64,000 nt of DNA from Holothuria scabra. Taxonomy: Eukaryota; Echinodermata; Holothuroidea; Aspidochirotida; Holothuriidae. Of the stretch, positions 57,301 through 64,000 are shown one piece after another (positions within the stretch are counted from its first letter, which is position 1; each line of letters begins with the position of its first letter). Location of the stretch: the NCBI GenBank assembly GCA_037179385.1, contig CM074179.1:7440001-7504000 (forward strand). The letters are read 5' to 3'. Position numbers and translations under genes: made by a program. The notes under the pieces are model-generated. The model was not told the DNA's origin. It saw only the letters and a program-made list of their open reading frames with translations, and searched no databases.

Positions 57301-60300
57301 TGTCTCAAAATATTTATGGGAGGTTTAATGTTTCTGCTGGATAAAAGACAAAACTAGATGTGAAGTATCTCTGTTGCTCTACATGCCATGACATTGCTTC
57401 AAGAATGCAGCAAAGTCAAAACAAGTAAATGAAAGACAGTGTAGGTTGTAACTGGTTTTAAATTTGGTTACATGATCAGTGCTCTTAAGTGACCTATGCT
57501 TTCATTGTGTTCACAAAGCATACTTACTGCAGGTAAGTAGGGATTACATACGTAAATAAGAGGTAATGAGGGGGGATGTAGATTGACCTGCTTTCATTGT
57601 GCTGGAACAGCATAAAAAGCAATAGAGATGTATTTAACTGGCCAGTTTCTTTACTCCCCAAGGCAATAAGATGTAATCAGGCAGCAAAGGGGAGGATGTC
57701 ATTTTTTTTTTTTTTTCTTTAACAATGTATTGACAGCCAGAGCGCTTTTTTTATGATGAGTGCAGTGGAGTCTGAGTGTGCTGATTATTCTGAATAAAAC
57801 ACACAGAAATGTATTATGCACATAGTACACGTTGCTCAAGTATGCTCAAACAATTCTTTTAAACTATATCATTTTCAGTAATGAGAGCATTCACCCCTGC
57901 CATCCCCTCATAGACCCAAAGTTTTAGCTTTTTCCAATTTCCAACAAAATACCAAAAACTAACAATGTCAGCCTCATTCTTATTTTACCAGAATGCAATC
58001 TTTTGAGCTGTTTGCTAATTTTTCAAGCTTGCTATTTATTTCCCATTTAATCTAAGATATCACTTCGGAGTGAGTGTCCTAACTATTATATTACCTGTTG
58101 GATTCGGCACTCAGTTTTGCAGGTTTCTCCTTTTTGACAGCCTTGGTTTCCATGGCAATACCCTTGATAAAGTCTTCACCCTCTTCTTTAGTCTCTTTTT
58201 TCACATTGGTACAGTCCATTTTCAGGGGACCTGCTGGGTGCCTCTCCTGTGAAATAAACAACAAACATGTTGACTTTCTAATTAGTAAGTAGGGCTGTGA
58301 ACGTTTAGCAAAATAACTCAAAAATTTGTGATCATTTAGCGATTAATCGCGATTACCTTATCACAAAAAAAATTATTTCAGTACGTAGTGACTGATACTG
58401 TAATGCAGAAATAATAAATAGTTGTTATCTTGAATGGTAAAATCAAATTATTCTGAAACTTTGAAGCCTACAAGGTCCAAATATACCCAGGATGTTCCAT
58501 TTAACTAAAACCAGGGATCATCAGAGTACACAAACGGATAAACAAGAGCCCAATGGGCACTGTGGTTCCTTGCTGGATATTATAAGAACTGTACAGCCAG
58601 TCTCCAAAATAGAGCTAAGCAAAAGTTCATACTCAATGTTTGTAACAGCGTCACATGGGGTATTTTAGTACTTATATTACATGAAATCAAAGATTAAATT
58701 TCTGTGGCCTTACTTACATTCAACTTTTATAATGCTTGGTGATCCTTCAAAAACACTACCTCATTTCCATATGTATTTATGCTTATAATCAAACTTGATA
58801 TTATCACCAGTAAACAATACACAATGTGGTCAGAGAGAGAAAAACACCCCTTGTATTTCTCTCACATGTTATTTTTACCTGCTCTCAAATAAACTTGCTA
58901 TTACTTTAAAACAACCATTTGTCCTGTTTGCTACCTCTACACAGAAAACAGGGTTTATTCAGCAGTTAAGGAGAGAGCAAGTGATTAATGGGGTGTGATA
59001 ATAGAATGAGGATTAGGTTACCCCACAGAGCACAGCAGTATTAAAGAGACATACTGTATAATCCATGCATTGCTTCCACTCACTGGCAGAGAGACCAGTT
59101 TAATGCAGAGTGACCTGTGCCCAGTGAAATCTATAGATTTCAGTTATTGACTTCTTAAAACTTTGAATGATCCAAAATATGTGAACAACTCGAAGGAACC
59201 ATTACAGAACGAACGTGAAGGCCAAATTTCTAAGGTGTTTGGGTGCGTAAGCATGCAAAACCAGGTGAGATAAAAAAAATCTATTGAAGCTTTCTTTATT
59301 TAGCTTACAAGATTTTCTAAATAACATTTCCAGCGGTTGACCTCCAGCGACCTTGATGCATTTTGACCTTAACCAAACACAGATTGATTTGAAATCTGTC
59401 CTTTCTACCTTAAAATACTGAGTTAAAATGTTTTTCAGTGTTTGACCCCTGGTGACCCTAGATGACCCCTTGACCTTCACCAAACATATTCAATTTCATC
59501 CGTACACCATAACACATCCACACACCAAGTATGACATCTATCCAAGTTTCCTACCTAGAAATATCATGTTGAGAAGGTTTTAAGTTTTTGACCTCTGGTG
59601 ACCCCAAATGACCTTTGACCTTCACCAAAAACAATAGGGCACACCTTCTCCCTATGACGAATCTATGTACCAAATCCAAGTTCCATCCAACCTTCCCTTG
59701 TTGAGTTAGAGCATACCGAAACAAATGTCACAGACACACACACCCACATACACACACACACACACGCCAAGCTGACTAAATAGGTTCCTTTGCTACCGCA
59801 AGGAACCAACAACTCTCAAAAAAAGGTTTTGCCATTAACTGCTTGTAGCTTTGTACTAAACGTTTATTCCACATGCGATCATTTAGGGATTAATCGCTAC
59901 ACGTTCACAGCCCTATTAGTAAGTTCTTTGCTTCTGTTAGCAAACAGCAGATCTAGGAATTTGAATTAAAGCATAGTGCTGTAGTTAATAGGGGCATGCA
60001 GAAAAGAGCAAATCTAGGACAATTTCCTCATGAGCAGAAGAAAACATTCAATATTGTTACCATATATTCTGTTGAAATGCTAGTCTGGGAAAAATAACCA
60101 ATGTTGTGAAAAATTTCTGCCCATCAGCACTGGTGTTTGAAAACACAACATTTCATAGTTGACAAACTGTTGTTAAAGGCCCACTATAGTCCCCCCCCCC
60201 CCTTCTTCTCTTTTGACCCCAAATAGTCCTTTTCATCTGTTTCCTCTCTCTCAGGATTAGGAGCTAAAATCAGGATTTAGGGTCAGGATTTAAGGATAAA

Positions 60301-63132
60301 AGTTTAGAGTTAGGGGTAAAGGAGATACACAGGACCTAGGAGATGAGGGGCAATCCAACCTTAGTTTTTTTGATTCATAACCAGTGTGCTGCAAACACAC
60401 TCCTCAGAAAAAGAGCGAAGGGGTGAGCTGTTTCATTAAAAGTAAATAGATTTATGTAAGCGCCAAACCTTCATTTGGGTGTGCAAAATATCACAATCCT
60501 CACCAGTGTTTATGCTTAGTGGCTTCAACATGATTTTGATGCAATGGCCAATTGTCAGTTTGATGCACTGAAGTTTGTGAGGAAAGATGAAAAAAGAGGG
60601 TTTAATTTTTTTAACTGTGTACAGTTCCTTAAAGCTGAAATTTCCAATGAGTCAAATTTTCTCATACTGAGTGTATTGACTGACTGTATTATTTCTTGGA
60701 TGAGACAGTGCTCCTCACAGTGATTTGAGGTAAGGGATGGTGCAAAATGTCACTTGCATGACTCAAAATTCAAGGTCTGGGCAACAGCCATTTCATGAAC
60801 TTCTGTTGCAATATCAGCAATGATGTGATTGTACAAATTGTGGTTTGATCCAGATTTAAACCAGAGCAGGGAATACCTGATTAGGCTGAGTCATATAAAA
60901 CTGTAATGTACATGACAAAATAAGGAGTGAGTGGTCAGCTAAGTAATCATATGACTTACAGATTCTCTCTCGCTTATAAGTGATTCTGTTGTGAAGAACG
61001 TTGTTTGGTATCCTTCAAATCCTGGGATCTCATTTCCATCTGGTGTCTTACCCTGCAATCTGAGAGAGGGCGCCCTTCGTGGAAGGGGTTCAGGCTTGGA
61101 TTTGTCACTTTAGAAATAAGAACATGTGAAACTTTGCTTAGATGAACGAATTCTTTCATACTGTAATGGTAAAGAAGAAATACCTCCATACCCTCCATAT
61201 ATAAAGGCAAGGTACTCTATGTATTACTGTATGAAGTATGAACCAATCAGCAGCGGTAAGGAGCTAGCAGTGCAGGGTCTGGCCCTAGCAGTGTGAGGTT
61301 TGGGGTGCGTGGGGTTTGGGGTGAGTGGTGTTTAGGGGCAGTGATATGGGTGGGGGTATATATATCACACATACAACCACAGGATGTTTTTAAACTATAG
61401 ACTTCTTGAATGCACACAATTATGTCAAAATCATGATTGAAATAGAGGACAATGTCAAAATTTTGGTGCACAGATATGCCTGCTAATGAAAACATTTAGT
61501 GAAGAATTTTCTCTAACAGAAGCGATTACTGGTACCAGGCTTCAATAATTTCCAAGCCAGACAATCCAGGACTTGTTCCACACTTCAACGAATTAGGCTC
61601 TAGAAGTCGAATGAAGAGAAGGAAAACATTACTGGGGCAAGCCTTGTGCACAGCTCAAAAGAATAGTCTACTGAGCAAGAACCATAGGAAGGTCTCCTGA
61701 GGCTAAACACATTAGGCAAAAAAATATGTTTGACCTAGACCAGCTGCCCCTAGTTTTCCACCTACCCCAATCACAGTTTTTAATTTTTTTTCTTCAGAAA
61801 AATCTATGATTTTCTCCTCTTTTCTCCCAATCCCTTTGCATTAAAAGTAACAATTTCAATGCACTTAATACTGTACCTCTGCAGTATATTTGTCTATGCA
61901 TCAAATGACTGACTTGGGTGAGACAGCTCCTAGACTTGATTGAGACAGGCCTTGTTTGCAGACAGGGCAGTTTGAAGGCAAATCTAGGCTTATTGGCTAA
62001 TCAGTCAAAAAGAGTCTTCTTGAGCTAAAAACCAATTCCAACCCTACAAAGAAGTTTCCCTAAATCTGAGGTTCACTTCACAGGGCTGAAATTAAGCACT
62101 CCTCAGATAGTCTGTGAAAATTGAATTGGACAACCACTCTCTCTCTCTTTGAGGTTATCAGATGAACAAGTAAATTTTATTTTTAATTGAATAGTTCCCT
62201 ACATTAGCAAGAAACCATGTTATAAAAATTCTGTTTAGACCAACACTAGAAGCACTCTTGTTACAATGGTATGGACTACAATTCATTACTGAAACACTCA
62301 GTTTAATACAGTGCTAATTCAAAAATATACAATAAAACATAAATTTTGCTTTCTATGGGAGGGATATTAAATGATAATTGTTACTCTATCTTTTCTCACT
62401 TTAATCTGGACAACCTCAATTATTTTGGACAACCTTAATGTAGGACAACAATCTGAAAATATCCTGCTTCACCAAAGATTGCAATCTCCCCTCTGATGAG
62501 TACTGAGATGAGGATCACAGGATGACATTTACAACTCAACATTTGTAACAACCACCTAAGAATTTTCCTATTTATAGTTCTTCAGTTTCACAAATTCAAA
62601 AATCGGGATTTCCATTTATCTAAGTTATGAAAACAGGAAAGGGGAATTTCTCTCTCATTGCCTAAATTACCCTCCATATGCAAAAATTTCACAGGAAGGA
62701 GCCTCCCAGCTTCCCAACGTTTCTCATCCATAGGACGGAGTAACAGTGACAATTACAACTCCAAACACCAGGCAGCCTTCCTGACCACAGAGACTAGCCT
62801 CTGTAATCAAGAGTACTCAGGTACTCGGGTCAGGTCCAACAGCTGCCTAACTAAAGCCCACTGGCTACAATAGCATTGAGTAAAGTAGGCTACAAACTTG
62901 CAGTGAAAGTTCAGTGCAAAATAATGATGGAAAAAGAAGAGAACAGCTCATAAGTGGTAAATAATACTCCCAGTTAAACACAAGCAAGGGTGCTTGTATA
63001 AATCGAATATTTCAACATGGAAGTTAGGGAAATTAAAGACAAAAAATAAGGTGAATTTTCTTACGCTTTGAGTCCTCTGGTCACTGTCTTGCGGTTTTTA
63101 CTAGATGTGGAAGCAGCAAGATCATCTTTGGC
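42196..63132 (-). CDS. WDR76: WD repeat-containing protein 76 (10 exons, 5' incomplete)
   Basis: Complement of the join 42196-42345, 42973-43138, 43986-44138, 45500-45601, 54108-54241, 55668-55826, 57078-57231, 58095-58246, 60960-61107 and 63065-63132. All junctions are GT-AG with matching phase, giving 461 residues. A basic N-terminal linker (RRAPSLRLQGKTPDG) and an acidic/Lys-rich stretch precede a seven-bladed WD40 propeller. Recognised family blocks are VFSVGFHPSETRTIVAAGDK, SPHVRPINCLRF..SYDGTVRCGDF, NIRTVSVHP, LNSAYFSPITG..TCADDRLR, HTGRWLTKF..VVGSMARPRR and the C-terminal AGANSSGRLHVF. WDIR in STMALWDIRKL matches a DWD box for DDB1 binding. The family is nuclear; known members act in CUL4-DDB1 ubiquitination and DNA-damage response. 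No start codon fits the most upstream exon, so the N-terminus is missing. Confidence 0.92.
42973..43138 (-). CDS. WDR76: WDR76 exon: GRWLTKF..GSMARPRR block
   Basis: Begins with the last base of an Arg codon, then ICHLEESGDIIKG, and ends VVGSMARPRR in phase 0. The acceptor is TTATTACACAG and the donor GTAAGT. HNNHTGRWLTKFRATWHP is the most diagnostic WDR76 block. Confidence 0.93.
43450..43960 (+). repeat. Dispersed ~1-kb repeat, copy in WDR76 intron
   Basis: A partial copy of the repeat at 33930-34990, same orientation on the plus strand, with a shorter middle. It lies in the WDR76 intron 43139-43985. Confidence 0.6.
43986..44138 (-). CDS. WDR76: WDR76 exon with DWD box
   Basis: Encodes STMALWDIRKLNSSG through STCADDRLR. 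W-D-I-R is the WDXR core that contacts DDB1 in known DWD proteins. The acceptor is CCTTCCACAG and the donor GTGAGT. It ends with two bases of a split codon. Confidence 0.92.
44217..44280. repeat. 21-bp tandem triplet
   Basis: GTGAAATATCACATACTATAG repeated about three times, 80 bp upstream (in the WDR76 sense) of exon 43986-44138. Confidence 0.85.
45500..45601 (-). CDS. WDR76: WDR76 exon: KLHEKNIRTVSVHP
   Basis: A short 102-bp exon encoding KIGEKLYKLHEKNIRTVSVH and then QQYFVTASTD. The acceptor TTTTTTGTACAG must be chosen after the transcript passes the 8.5-kb repeat-filled intron 45602-54107. The donor is GTAAGT. Confidence 0.9.
45855..52045. repeat. 171-bp higher-order satellite array (~35 units)
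   Basis: Head-to-tail array in the WDR76 intron 45602-54107. The marker GACACTCAAACAGAAA (or CACACAAACAG variant) starts units at 46083, 46254, 46425, 46596, 46767, 46938 and 47109, each 171 bp apart. Single-base changes in an A5/A6 run make some units 170 bp. Each unit has four ~43-bp monomers of the form GTAGAAATACTGACAGAAAGCAG + (G)ACAGACACAC; the third monomer carries GACTGGCAAAAAGCAGG. Units are nearly identical, which indicates recent homogenisation. The plus strand is A/G/C-rich with almost no T, and the minus strand (WDR76 sense) is C/T-rich. Because 171 is a multiple of 3 and stops are absent, long empty frames of up to 1026 codons appear on the minus strand. The left edge (45855-45915) is degenerate. 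Confidence 0.95.
51271..51442. repeat. Local 43-bp monomer run (4 copies) in the array
   Basis: GTAGGAAGACTGGCAAAAAG starts at 51271, 51314, 51357 and 51400. This is a single chimeric monomer repeated at the 43-bp period in place of the four-monomer unit used elsewhere. Confidence 0.9.
52067..53863. mobile_element. Inverted-repeat-bounded, DR1-rich repeat element
   Basis: Begins GATTCCTTGCTG and ends CAGCAAGGAATC, a perfect 12-bp inverted repeat. The interior is a tandem series of modules sharing TGACCTCTCGTGACCCCAAA, TGACCTTTGACCTCCACCAA, CAATAGGGATCATCTACTCA and GAGATATCGTGTTTACAAG. Modules in 53050-53780 are about 145-157 bp apart; 52200-52640 and 52640-53050 form a longer duplicated unit. 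A CA-rich tail lies at 53795-53830. Satellite monomers occur on both sides, so it sits inside the array's edge. No protein is encoded. Confidence 0.75.
53528..53540 (-). promoter_or_regulatory. Consensus DR1 nuclear-receptor motif (sequence match only)
   Basis: The minus strand reads AGGTCAAAGGTCA, a perfect DR1 (RXR/HNF4/COUP-TF-type) site. An identical match occurs at 53379-53391 and 59609-59621, with near-matches at 20971, 21111, 52223, 52651, 53079 and 53673. In each, TTTGGGGTCA follows, adding a third half-site. Function is not shown. Confidence 0.45.
53864..54075. repeat. Degenerate satellite monomers
   Basis: About five diverged ~43-bp monomers (GACTGACAGAAAGCAGGTAG, GACTGGCAGAAAGCAGGCAG, GAAATACTGACATAAAGCAG) lying beyond the DR1 element. 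They are less homogeneous than the main array, as expected for an array edge. Confidence 0.85.
54108..54241 (-). CDS. WDR76: WDR76 exon: WVHSFDFL block
   Basis: Encodes IYATDDDDNVWVHSFDFLDS through VTMEDTRSAG, the blade with the family's SFDFL signature. The acceptor is TTTTATAACAG and the donor GTAAGT. Confidence 0.92.
54672..54870 (-). mobile_element. tRNA-derived SINE, minus strand
   Basis: On the minus strand a tRNA-like head GCATGGTCGAGCGGTTAGAG (from about 54870) with a GACTTGCA anticodon region is followed by a GGTTCCACTCC box-B-like site. The body then has AGTAGGGAAAACAAGCCAGTG, GAGCCACAACTGGATAAAAG and GCCATAGCCAGC. Confidence 0.75.
55668..55826 (-). CDS. WDR76: WDR76 exon: SYDGTVRCGDF block
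   Basis: Exactly 53 codons: DSSEGDDGVFLFSPHVRPIN, then CLRF..YTCSYDGTVRCGDF and FDE. The acceptor is TCATTACCCAG and the donor GTAAGT; phase 0 at both ends. Confidence 0.94.
56150..56360 (+). repeat. Third fragment of the ~1-kb dispersed repeat
   Basis: Matches 34680-34830 in block order (TTAATGA..CCAACATG, then CTTCC(C/T)T(C/T)TAGTTGCCT and ACAACAG(A/G)CA). Lies in the WDR76 intron 55827-57077. Confidence 0.5.
57078..57231 (-). CDS. WDR76: WDR76 exon: first propeller blade
   Basis: Encodes LLRRLQNLKISERCVAKVV, then RNRVFSVGFHPSETRTIVAA and GDKWGMLGFWDM. The acceptor is TTTGTTCAACAG and the donor GTGAGT. Confidence 0.94.
58095..58246 (-). CDS. WDR76: WDR76 exon: charged linker
   Basis: Encodes ERHPAGPLKMDCTNVKKE followed by a Lys/Glu-rich stretch ending AKLSAESN. 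The acceptor GTTTATTTCACAG is preceded, 43 bp upstream, by a hAT element (58290-59915). The donor is GTAATA. Confidence 0.88.
58290..59915. mobile_element. hAT element in WDR76 intron
   Basis: A 1626-bp element beginning TAGGGCTGTGAACG and ending CGTTCACAGCCCTA, a perfect 14-bp inverted repeat. It is flanked by the perfect 8-bp duplication TTAGTAAG (58282-58289 and 59916-59923). Subterminal GATCATTTAGCGATTAATCG pairs with GATCATTTAGGGATTAATCG near the other end. TAGGGCTG ends, CGATTAATCG subterminal repeats and an 8-bp duplication fit hAT. No transposase frame is seen. A second inverted-repeat element is nested at 58564-59807. Confidence 0.92.
58564..59807. mobile_element. Nested DR1-type repeat element inside the hAT
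   Basis: Starts GGTTCCTTGC and ends GCAAGGAACC. The right half (59330-59700) has the same TGACCCCAAATGACCTTTGACC, CACCAAAAACAATAGGG and CA-rich tail as the element at 52067-53863, so it is a second, shorter member of that family. The left part (58600-59330) is unrelated AT-rich sequence. Confidence 0.65.
60370..60800. repeat. Dispersed 'GTGTGC..TCACA' repeat, third locus
   Basis: Shares GTGTGCTGCAAACACACTCC, AAATATCACAATCCTCAC and CTCCTCACAGTGATTTGAGG with the loci at 20309-20720 and 22160-22325. Lies in the WDR76 intron 58247-60959. Confidence 0.5.
60960..61107 (-). CDS. WDR76: WDR76 exon: basic linker
   Basis: Encodes DKSKPEPLPRRAPSLRLQGK, then TPDGNEIPGFEGY and TESLISERES. The RR..LRL segment corresponds to the basic motif before the propeller in the family. 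The acceptor is TTATTTCTAAAG and the donor GTAAGT; ends in phase 0. Confidence 0.87.
61108..63064. other. WDR76 intron
   Basis: No additional exon with WDR76 character is supported. G-rich GGTTTGGGGTG words are clustered at 61295-61345. The rest is unremarkable AT-rich sequence. Confidence 0.4.
63065..63132 (-). CDS. WDR76: WDR76 most upstream exon found
   Basis: Encodes AKDDLAASTSSKNRKTVTRG plus LKA. The acceptor is TTTATTTGAACAG and the donor GTAAGA, and the split Ala codon joins to DKSKPEP of the next exon. It needs an upstream exon ending in phase 0. The candidate ORF at 63455-63682 does not join in any frame, so upstream exons probably lie past the window edge. Confidence 0.8.
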
Positions 63133-63180
63133 CTGTTCAAATAAAATAATAAAGATTTTACTAGTTTCTTATAGTATCAG

Positions 63181-63300
63181 TGACTGCATGGTAGAGTGGT
63201 TAGAGCATCTGACTTGCAGTCAGGAGGTCAGGAGTTCAAGTCCTGGCAGGGTCAGGGTTCTCATTAACCTGACCTCCAGGGTCTGTGACGCAGGAGTTTG
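63181..63300 (+). mobile_element. tRNA-derived SINE head, Ala(TGC)-like
   Basis: Box-A-like TGGTAGAGTGGTTAGAG, an anticodon arm TCTGA-CTTGCAG-TCAGG with loop anticodon TGC, and box-B-like AGTTCAAGTCCTGG. The acceptor stem does not pair well and related heads occur in SINEs here, so this is a SINE fragment and not a tRNA gene. Confidence 0.65.
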
Positions 63301-63859
63301 ACACAAACGCTTGAAACAAAATCCTGTGCGTACCTGGGATGCACAGGATTTGCTTGCAAAATGCATGTAAAATTTTGGCAAGGAGGCATAGAAAGTTTTG
63401 TGTTGAAATGTTCACTGTCGATGTCACTTCACAAAATCCATGAAGGAAATCTGCCTACAGAAGTTTCTTACCACCACAGTTTCTTATTTGACTCGACCAG
63501 AAAACTTTCTCCAATAAGACTGATATTAGTAATGTGGCCCAGTTCTGCGATATCACCGGTGCTATGTCCGTCCGTACTAGATCATCTGCAGCGCTGTTGT
63601 CCAGCTTTGTCAGAGTAACATCACTTGTCAATGCCAGACCAGTTTTACGCAGCGGCGTGTTGCAAGTATCACAGCAGAACATCTGAATGGAAATTGTGGA
63701 GCGTCACTGATAATTTTCCGGGAGAGATGCTTCATCTTGGAACCCTTCCAAAAACCATTGGCCCCTCAAAATCTGATGGGACTCTTGGAAAAAAAAAAGT
63801 TGAGGGTTCAGGGACTCTTGGGTTTAGGGGCCTAATGAGAACACTGAGGGTCATACTGA

Positions 63860-64000
63860 AGATTTTAAAAACGTAACCTACTGCCATTGTGCTTTGTGCT
63901 CAGCATAAGCAACATGGAGTAGGGACAACAAACTAATGAGCCACAACTTGATGAAAGGCCATGACCATGGCTGGCTCAATTATTTCGAAACTGCCATAAA
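63860..64000 (+). mobile_element. SINE body at the window edge
   Basis: CCTACTGCCATTGTG, GGAGTAGGGACAACAAACTA and GAGCCACAACTTGATGAAAG match the body of the SINEs at 26870-26950 and 54672-54760. It is cut by the window end. Confidence 0.65.

Noticed and set aside
63455..63682. Minus-strand open frame starting MFCCDTCNTPL with a GTAAGA donor, considered as WDR76 exon 1
   Set aside because: Joined at the GTAAGA donor, none of the three frames continues openly into the exon at 63132: two meet TGA after the junction and the third has TAA just before it. It may be chance or belong to another transcript.

Overview
This is eukaryotic, almost certainly animal, nuclear DNA. Genes are split by GT-AG introns of 0.3-8.5 kb, the background is AT-rich, and introns are packed with DNA transposons, tRNA-derived SINEs, a LINE remnant and satellite-like arrays. 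A marine invertebrate deuterostome such as an echinoderm is my best guess from gene content and repeat style, but nothing here proves the taxon. Three protein-coding genes can be reconstructed exon by exon with consistent reading phase.

Left half (1156-12640 and 21909-36727, plus strand): two tandem paralogues of a membrane-anchored serine beta-lactamase-like hydrolase (class C / EstB / LACT-type fold). Each has seven coding exons, and every exon has exactly the same length in both copies (149, 164, 137, 226, 194, 255 and 189 bp), giving two 437-residue proteins. Copy 1 introns hold two related hAT-type elements (2685-4297 and 5344-7266), a foldback element and a MITE. Copy 2 introns hold SINEs, a 388-bp hAT MITE with a perfect 8-bp target duplication, two minisatellites, a foldback and another MITE. 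Between the copies lies a frameshifted LINE reverse transcriptase (16868-19210, minus) split by a MITE (17951-18376).

Right half (42196-63132, minus strand, tail-to-tail with copy 2): ten 3' exons of a WD40 gene recognisable as WDR76 (a CUL4-DDB1-type substrate receptor), 461 residues. The N-terminal part is not found and probably lies beyond the right edge. Its largest intron (45602-54107) contains a ~6 kb array of a 171-bp higher-order repeat made of four ~43-bp monomers. An inverted-repeat-bounded element (52067-53863), itself made of ~150-bp modules with nuclear-receptor DR1-like motifs, interrupts the array edge. A further hAT element (58290-59915, perfect 8-bp target duplication) sits 43 bp from a WDR76 splice acceptor and carries a second DR1-type element nested inside it.

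The genes do not form an operon. The two hydrolases are a simple duplicate pair, and WDR76 is an unrelated convergent neighbour. The most unusual content is the repeat architecture: the 171-bp array lying in sense orientation as a dense field of splice-acceptor-like sequences, and the dispersed DR1-bearing element family.
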